Shown: one piece after another, positions 15,149-20,156 of the stretch | How the letters are laid out: every line of letters starts with the position of its first letter | Numbering within the stretch: position 1 is the first letter of the stretch | Assembly (NCBI GenBank): GCA_041675805.1 | Contig: JBAYTD010000041.1 | Location: 1-20,156 of the forward strand | Direction: 5' to 3' | From: JANNWF01 sp041675805 | GTDB lineage: Bacteria; Pseudomonadota; Gammaproteobacteria; Xanthomonadales; Xanthomonadaceae | Length of the DNA stretch: 20,156 bases | Translations under genes and position numbers: made by a program | The notes under the pieces: generated by a model | Database searches by the model: none | What the model was told of the DNA's origin: nothing | Seen by the model: the letters and a program-made list of their open reading frames with translations, nothing else

Positions 15149-15877
15149 TCAGGAGCGGCCCTGGATCAGGGTGCCGATGGCCTTGCCCTGGAGGATGCGC
15201 ATCAGGTCGCCATCGCGGGTGATGTCGTAGATGCGCAGCGGCATGTCGTAGTCGCGGCACAGGGCGATGGCGGCGGTATCCATCACCCGCAGGTCGCGCG
15301 AGATCACATCGTCGTAGGTCAGTCGCTCGAAGCGGCGCGCGTCCTTTTTCTTCTTCGGGTCGGCGTCGTACACGCCATCGACCTTGGTCGCCTTCAGCAG
15401 CAGGTCGGCGCCGATTTCCACCGCGCGCAGGGCGGCGGCGGAATCGGTGGTGAAGAACGGGTTGCCGGTGCCGGCGGCGAAGATCGCGATGCGACCCTTC
15501 TCCAGGTGCCGGATGGCGCGGCGGCGGATGTAGTCCTCGCACACCGCATTGATCTTCACCGCGCTCATCACGCGCACCTTGCCGCCGAGCTTCTCCAACG
15601 CGTCCTGCATCGCCAGCGCGTTCATCACCGTCGCCAGCATGCCCATGTGGTCGCCGGTGACGCGGTCCATGCCGGCCTCGGCCAGCCCGGCACCGCGGAA
15701 GATGTTGCCGCCGCCGATCACCACGCCGACCTCGGCCCCGGCGCGCTGCGCCTCGAGGATCTCGCCGGCCAGGCGACCGAGCACATCGGGGTCGATGCCG
15801 TAGTCCTCCTTGCCCATCAAGGCCTCGCCGCTGAGCTTGAGCAGGATGCGGCGATACTGGATCGGGGCGGGGGACAT
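15149..15877 (-). CDS. pyrH: UMP kinase
   Basis: PyrH phosphorylates UMP to UDP as a hexamer of the amino-acid-kinase fold; the bacterial enzyme is typically activated by GTP and inhibited by UTP. At 242 residues it is standard. LLKLSGEALMG at the N-terminus, VVIGGGNIFRG, MDRVTGDHMGMLATVMNALA, AAGTGNPFFTTDSAAALRA and LKATKVDGVYDADPKK match the family in order. The ATG at 15877 has GGAG seven bases upstream. It follows the rpsB-tsf terminator, so it likely begins a new transcript. Confidence 0.97.
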   Translation of the reverse strand: MSPAPIQYRRILLKLSGEALMGKEDYGIDPDVLGRLAGEILEAQRAGAEVGVVIGGGNIFRGAGLAEAGMDRVTGDHMGMLATVMNALAMQDALEKLGGKVRVMSAVKINAVCEDYIRRRAIRHLEKGRIAIFAAGTGNPFFTTDSAAALRAVEIGADLLLKATKVDGVYDADPKKKKDARRFERLTYDDVISRDLRVMDTAAIALCRDYDMPLRIYDITRDGDLMRILQGKAIGTLIQGRS

Positions 15878-15905
15878 GGGTGACTCCGGCGAACAAAACC
15901 GCGCA

Positions 15906-15911
15906 ATTCTA
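15906..15911 (-). promoter_or_regulatory. Candidate -10 box of a pyrH promoter
   Basis: TAGAAT is present on the minus strand about 29 bases before the pyrH ATG and after the tsf terminator. No good -35 box lies at the right distance. The same hexamer serves the rpsB promoter candidate. A promoter is expected here because the terminator would otherwise isolate pyrH. Confidence 0.35.
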
Positions 15912-15965
15912 GCGGATTTGCCGGCCTGCCGTGGCCGCTGCCGGCGATTTACCCGCCGATGCAAG

Positions 15966-15996
15966 AAAAAACGCCGCGATGGACGCGGCGTTTTTT
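15966..15996 (-). terminator. Rho-independent terminator after tsf
   Basis: A perfect 8-bp stem ACGCCGCG (15971-15978) with CGCGGCGT (15984-15991) has a 5-base loop, flanked by A5 on one side and T5 on the other that extend it. It is symmetrical, so it could work on both strands. Its place 22 bases past the tsf stop marks it as the rpsB-tsf terminator. Confidence 0.9.
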
Positions 15997-16018
15997 TGCG
16001 GGAGTGCGCTGCGCAGGA

Positions 16019-16894
16019 TCAGACCTGCATCGCCTTGGCGACCTCGGCAGCGTAGTCCTCGACCACCTTCTCGATGCCTTCGCCGACCACCAGACGCTGG
16101 AAACCGACGACATCGGCACCGGCGGCCTTCATCGCCTGCTCGACGGTCTGCTCGGTGTTGAGCACATAGGACTGGCCGTACAGGGTGACCTCGTTGACGA
16201 TCTTGGCGATCTTGCCGGAGATGATCTTTTCCAGGATTTCGGCCGGCTTGGCCCGGTCCTTGTCGCTCATCTTGGCCAGTTCGATCTCCTTTTCCTTGGC
16301 GACGAAGTCGGCCGGCACGTCGGTCGCCTTGTTGTACGGCGGGTTCATCGCGGCGATGTGCATGGCGATGCCGCGCGCCAGATCGGCGTCGCCGCCCTTG
16401 ATCTCGACCAATACGCCGATGCGGCCGCCGTGGACGTAGGCGGCCACGTTGTCGCCACCGTCGATGCGCGCCAGGCGGCGCACCTGCACGTTCTCGCCGA
16501 TCTTGGCGATCAGCGCGGCGCGGGCTTCCTCGACGGTCTCGCCGCCGGCCAGCTTGACGCTCTTCAGCGCCTCGGCGTCGGCGGCGTCCGAGCCCAGCGC
16601 GGCCTCGGCGACGACATTGACGAAGTGGATGAAGTTCTCGTCCTTGGCGACGAAGTCGGTCTCGGAGTTGATCTCCACCAGCACCGCCTTGCCGGCACCC
16701 TGCGCGGCGGCGACGCGGCCTTCGGCGGTCACCCGGTCGGCCTTCTTGTCGGCCTTGGCCAGGCCGCTCTTGCGCAGGAATTCCATCGCGGCATCGATGT
16801 CGCCGCCGCATTCGACGAGCGCCTTCTTGCACTCCATCATGCCGGCGCCGGAGCGCTCGCGAAGTTCCTTGACGAGACTAGCAGTGATTTCCAT
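16019..16894 (-). CDS. tsf: Translation elongation factor Ts
   Basis: EF-Ts exchanges GDP for GTP on EF-Tu. The 291 residues are slightly longer than E. coli (283). The N-terminal UBA-like domain (ITASLVKELRERSGAGMMECKKAL, about 1-45) is followed by the conserved TDFVAKDE at 79-86, which carries the Asp-Phe pair that contacts EF-Tu. GENVQVRRLARIDG and the C-terminal LYGQSYVLN are also typical. AAGGA precedes the ATG at 16894. It lies 213 bases after the rpsB stop, in a spacer rich in inverted repeats, and ends at a strong terminator. Confidence 0.97.
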   Translation of the reverse strand: MEITASLVKELRERSGAGMMECKKALVECGGDIDAAMEFLRKSGLAKADKKADRVTAEGRVAAAQGAGKAVLVEINSETDFVAKDENFIHFVNVVAEAALGSDAADAEALKSVKLAGGETVEEARAALIAKIGENVQVRRLARIDGGDNVAAYVHGGRIGVLVEIKGGDADLARGIAMHIAAMNPPYNKATDVPADFVAKEKEIELAKMSDKDRAKPAEILEKIISGKIAKIVNEVTLYGQSYVLNTEQTVEQAMKAAGADVVGFQRLVVGEGIEKVVEDYAAEVAKAMQV

Positions 16895-16966
16895 GGGGAA
16901 TCCTTGAATTGCGAAGGGCGGCGCGATGCGCCGCCCGGGAGGCGGGGGCAGTTCCGGAAACTCGCT

Positions 16967-17052
16967 TCCGGAGGCCGGTTCCAGTTCCAGAAAGGCGATG
17001 GCGTTTCCGCGCTCTTCCGGAGCCGGCACTGCGCCCCGGAACCGGCTCCGGA
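16967..17052 (-). promoter_or_regulatory. Overlapping inverted repeats in the rpsB-tsf spacer (possible attenuator)
   Basis: The arm 17042-17052 (CCGGCTCCGGA) pairs perfectly over 11 bp with 17016-17026 (15-base loop). The wider arm 17038-17052 can instead pair with 16967-16982 over 15 bp with one bulged base. The two pairings exclude each other. TCCGGA occurs four times in 100 bases. No T-run follows, so simple intrinsic termination is not shown. The spacer lies where readthrough from rpsB to tsf could be adjusted. Confidence 0.5.
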
Positions 17053-17107
17053 GCCACAACGGAACCGCCATCCACACCATTCTGTTTGCGAACGTATTGC
17101 AGCCGTC

Positions 17108-17968
17108 TTACTCGGCGCTGGTGCGCTCGCCGCGACGGCCGTTGCCCGCCGGGCGCTTGTTGCCGGGCGCGCGGTCGCGGCGCGGGGCGGGCTTCTTGCG
17201 CTCGCCTTCGCTGGCATCGACCACCACCGGGTTGCCATCGGCGTCCAGTTCGACGAACTCGTCGTCGCTGCCGCCGACGATCGGTGCCGCAGCCTTGCCT
17301 TCCAGCACCGCATCGGCGGCGGCGCGGGCGTACAGCTGCACGGCGCGGATGGCGTCGTCGTTGCCGGGGATGGCGTAGTCGACCAGGCCCGGGTCATAGT
17401 TGGTGTCGACCACGGCGACCACCGGGATGCCCAGCTTCTTGGCTTCCTGGATGGCGATGTCCTCATGACCGATGTCGATGATGAACAACGCGTCGGGCAG
17501 GCGGTTCATGCCCTTGATGCCGCCCAGCGTGGCTTCCAGCTTCTCGCGCTCGCGCTGCAGCGCCAGCACTTCGTGCTTGACCAGCTTGCCGTAGTTGCTG
17601 TCCGACTCCATCGCGTCCAGTTCCTTCAGGCGGGCGATGGACTGCTTGACGGTGCGGAAATTGGTCAGCATGCCGCCCAGCCAGCGCTGCGAGACGAAGG
17701 GCATGCCGCAGCGCGCCGCTTCTTCCTTCACCGCTTCGCGGGCGGAGCGCTTGGTGCCGACGAACAGGATGCTGCCGCGCTTCTGCGCCAGACCGGAGAC
17801 GAAGTTCATCGCATCGACGAACAGCGGCAGGGTCTTTTCCAGGTTGATGATGTGGATCTTGCCGCGCGCGCCGAAGATGTAGGGGGCCATCTTCGGGTTC
17901 CAGTAGCGGGTCTGGTGGCCGAAATGCACGCCGGCTTCCAGCATCTGGCGCATGGTGACTTGGGACAT
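17108..17968 (-). CDS. rpsB: 30S ribosomal protein S2
   Basis: S2 is a primary component of the small-subunit head-platform junction. The core shows MRQMLEAGVHFGHQTRYWNPKM, FVGTKRSAREAV, RWLGGMLTNFRTV, DALFIIDIGHEDIAI, and VAVVDTNYDPGLVDYAIPGNDDA. The protein is 286 residues against 241 in E. coli; the extra length is a C-terminal tail that is acidic first and then strongly basic (RKKPAPRRDRAPGNKRPAG...), probably disordered. The ATG at 17968 has AAGGA at good spacing. The frame extends upstream through the leader but that part is not S2-like. Confidence 0.97.
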   Translation of the reverse strand: MSQVTMRQMLEAGVHFGHQTRYWNPKMAPYIFGARGKIHIINLEKTLPLFVDAMNFVSGLAQKRGSILFVGTKRSAREAVKEEAARCGMPFVSQRWLGGMLTNFRTVKQSIARLKELDAMESDSNYGKLVKHEVLALQREREKLEATLGGIKGMNRLPDALFIIDIGHEDIAIQEAKKLGIPVVAVVDTNYDPGLVDYAIPGNDDAIRAVQLYARAAADAVLEGKAAAPIVGGSDDEFVELDADGNPVVVDASEGERKKPAPRRDRAPGNKRPAGNGRRGERTSAE

Positions 17969-18363
17969 CGCGATTTCCTTGCATGACAGGGAGCCGGCCG
18001 CGCACTGGCGGCATCGAAGCTCCGGGGTTGGGCCTCCACGCAGGCCGCCGTCACGAACCGCCGGCCTTGAAGCCGACGGCACCCCGGGACGGGTGTGTGC
18101 CTGGTGTGTGTATTCGCCGGTGACGCCCGACGTTGGCGCTGGCCGTCCGGTTTGGCCGGGCGGGCAAGCCGGGCATTCTAATGCGCGGGGAGGATTTCGC
18201 GCAAATGACCCCGGCGGCGGATGAATCCGTCAGCGCGCGCCGCCTGCGCTGTCGGCCGCGGGAAACCGGCGCGGCAAGCGGACCCGGACGGCGCGCGCTA
18301 AACTTCGCCGGTTGTCCCGTTGCGAGTGTCGGATCGAGTGAATGCAATGACGAGCCTTTGGCC
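17969..18363. promoter_or_regulatory. Divergent control region between rpsB and accD
   Basis: These 395 bases contain no gene I can support. The rpsB side is a GC-rich leader of about 200 bases between the promoter near 18175-18204 and the ATG at 17968, with several short hairpins. In gammaproteobacteria S2 represses its own mRNA through such a leader, so autoregulation is plausible, though I did not match the known fold. The accD side shows only a weak TAAACT (18299-18304) without a good -35 box. No strong ribosome binding site precedes the accD ATG. Confidence 0.5.
18175..18204 (-). promoter_or_regulatory. Candidate rpsB promoter
   Basis: On the minus strand TTGCGC (18204-18199) is followed after 18 bases by TAGAAT (18180-18175). 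The sequence just after the -10 box is G/C-rich (GCCCGGC), like the discriminator of stringently controlled ribosomal promoters. The start would be near 18168, giving a leader of about 200 bases. Confidence 0.6.
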
Positions 18364-19250
<887 letters not shown>

Positions 19251-19254
<4 letters not shown>

Positions 19255-20156
19255 GCGGCGCAGGGCGGCGCTATTTCGGCACCGACGGCATACGCGGACG
19301 GGTAGGGCAGGGGCCGATCTCGGCCGATTTCATCCTCCGCTTGGGCTGTGCGGCCGGGCGCGCGCTGGCCCGCGCCGGCCACGCGCGGGTGGTGATCGGC
19401 AAGGACACGCGGATTTCCGGCTACATGTTCGAGTCCGCCCTGGAAGCCGGCCTGGTCGCTGCCGGCGCGCATGCGCTGATGCTGGGACCGATCCCGACCC
19501 CGGCGGTGGCCTACCTGACCCGCACCCTGGGTGCCGATGCCGGCATCGTCATCAGTGCCTCGCACAACCCCCACCACGACAACGGCATCAAGTTCTTCTC
19601 CGCCCAGGGCGAGAAACTCGATGACGCGACCGAGCTGGCCATCGAGGCGGCGCTGGACGAGCCGTTCTCCACCGTCGCCTCGGAAGATCTCGGCAAGGCG
19701 CAGCGCATCGACGATGCGCGGGCGCGCTATGTCGACTATTGCAAGGCCAGCCTGCCGGCCGGCCTGCGCCTCGACGGGCTGAAAATCGCGCTTGATTGCG
19801 CCCACGGTGCCACTTACCAGGTCGGTCCGGCGGTGTTCAGCGATCTGGGTGCGCAGATCGACGCCATCGGCATCGAGCCGGACGGCCTCAACATCAACCG
19901 CGGCGTCGGCTCCACCGACATCGCGGCGCTGCGCGCGCAGGTGCTGGCCGGCGGTGCCGACCTCGGCATCGCCTTCGACGGTGATGGCGACCGCCTGCAG
20001 ATGGTCGACCGTCGCGGCCGCGTGCTCGATGGCGACGACCTGCTCTACATCCTCGCCCTGGACTGGCGCGCCAGCGGCCGCCTGTGCGGCCCAGTGGTCG
20101 GCACGCTGATGAGCAACTACGGCCTGGAACAGGCCTTCGCCCGCGACGGCATCGGC
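19251..20156 (+). CDS. glmM: Phosphoglucosamine mutase (3' end outside window)
   Basis: GlmM converts glucosamine-6-phosphate to glucosamine-1-phosphate on the way to UDP-GlcNAc, used for both peptidoglycan and lipid A. The first 302 residues are visible of a family that is about 445 long. RYFGTDGIRG (7-16), GKDTRISGYMFESAL, and the phosphoserine loop ISASHNPHHDNGIKFF with S104 are present, as is the metal-binding DGDGDR at 243-248. The start is GTG 19251, overlapping the accD stop as GTGA; codon 2 onward reads SGAGRRYFGTDG. No weakened motif or frame break is seen. The gene continues past the right edge. Confidence 0.96.

Overview
The window is about 20 kb of GC-rich, densely packed bacterial chromosome. 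It carries the conserved housekeeping run rpsB-tsf-pyrH-frr-uppS-cdsA-dxr-rseP-bamA-skp-lpxD-fabZ-lpxA-lpxB-rnhB. Outer-membrane biogenesis genes (lipid A synthesis, BamA, Skp, RseP) mark a Gram-negative organism. Gene order, protein lengths and the membrane protein beside rarA fit a gammaproteobacterium of the Xanthomonadales/Lysobacterales type. That placement is an inference from gene content and remembered relatives, not from a search.

Layout. Positions 1-110 are the 3' end of a group II intron: a canonical domain V (36-69), then a domain VI hairpin with a bulged branch-point adenosine (A104) and a 3' end ...CCCGAC at 110. The rarA reading frame (plus strand) crosses the intron/exon junction. 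It has no in-frame ATG, GTG or TTG between the junction and codon 34, so its start lies either inside intron domain VI (86 or 92) or in an upstream exon outside the window. A small two-TM protein gene follows rarA. On the minus strand come an HMA-type metal-binding protein and a DUF1232/YkvA-like gene, the latter with two palindromes upstream. From 3155 to 17968 everything is minus strand, transcribed right to left: rpsB and tsf (translation); pyrH (UMP kinase); frr (ribosome recycling); uppS, cdsA and dxr (undecaprenyl-PP, CDP-diacylglycerol and isoprenoid precursors); rseP (site-2 protease of the envelope stress response); bamA and skp (outer-membrane protein assembly); lpxD, fabZ, lpxA and lpxB (lipid A and its acyl chains); and rnhB. 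Divergent from rpsB, accD and the start of glmM run rightward to the window edge.

The genes work together in cell-envelope growth coupled to translation. AccD feeds malonyl-CoA to fatty acid synthesis. FabZ supplies acyl-ACP and LpxA/D/B build the lipid A disaccharide. GlmM leads to UDP-GlcNAc, the substrate of LpxA and of peptidoglycan synthesis. UppS and Dxr supply the lipid carrier and CdsA phospholipids. Skp and BamA place porins, and RseP reports on that process. Many junctions are 4-base ATGA/GTGA overlaps, implying translational coupling: skp/lpxD, lpxD/fabZ, fabZ/lpxA, lpxA/lpxB, uppS/cdsA and accD/glmM.

Most of the window is ordinary. The points that deserve a second look are the intron-rarA junction, the alternative pairings in the rpsB-tsf spacer, the long rpsB leader, the palindromes before the DUF1232 gene, and the break in the usual rnhB-dnaE-accA gene order.
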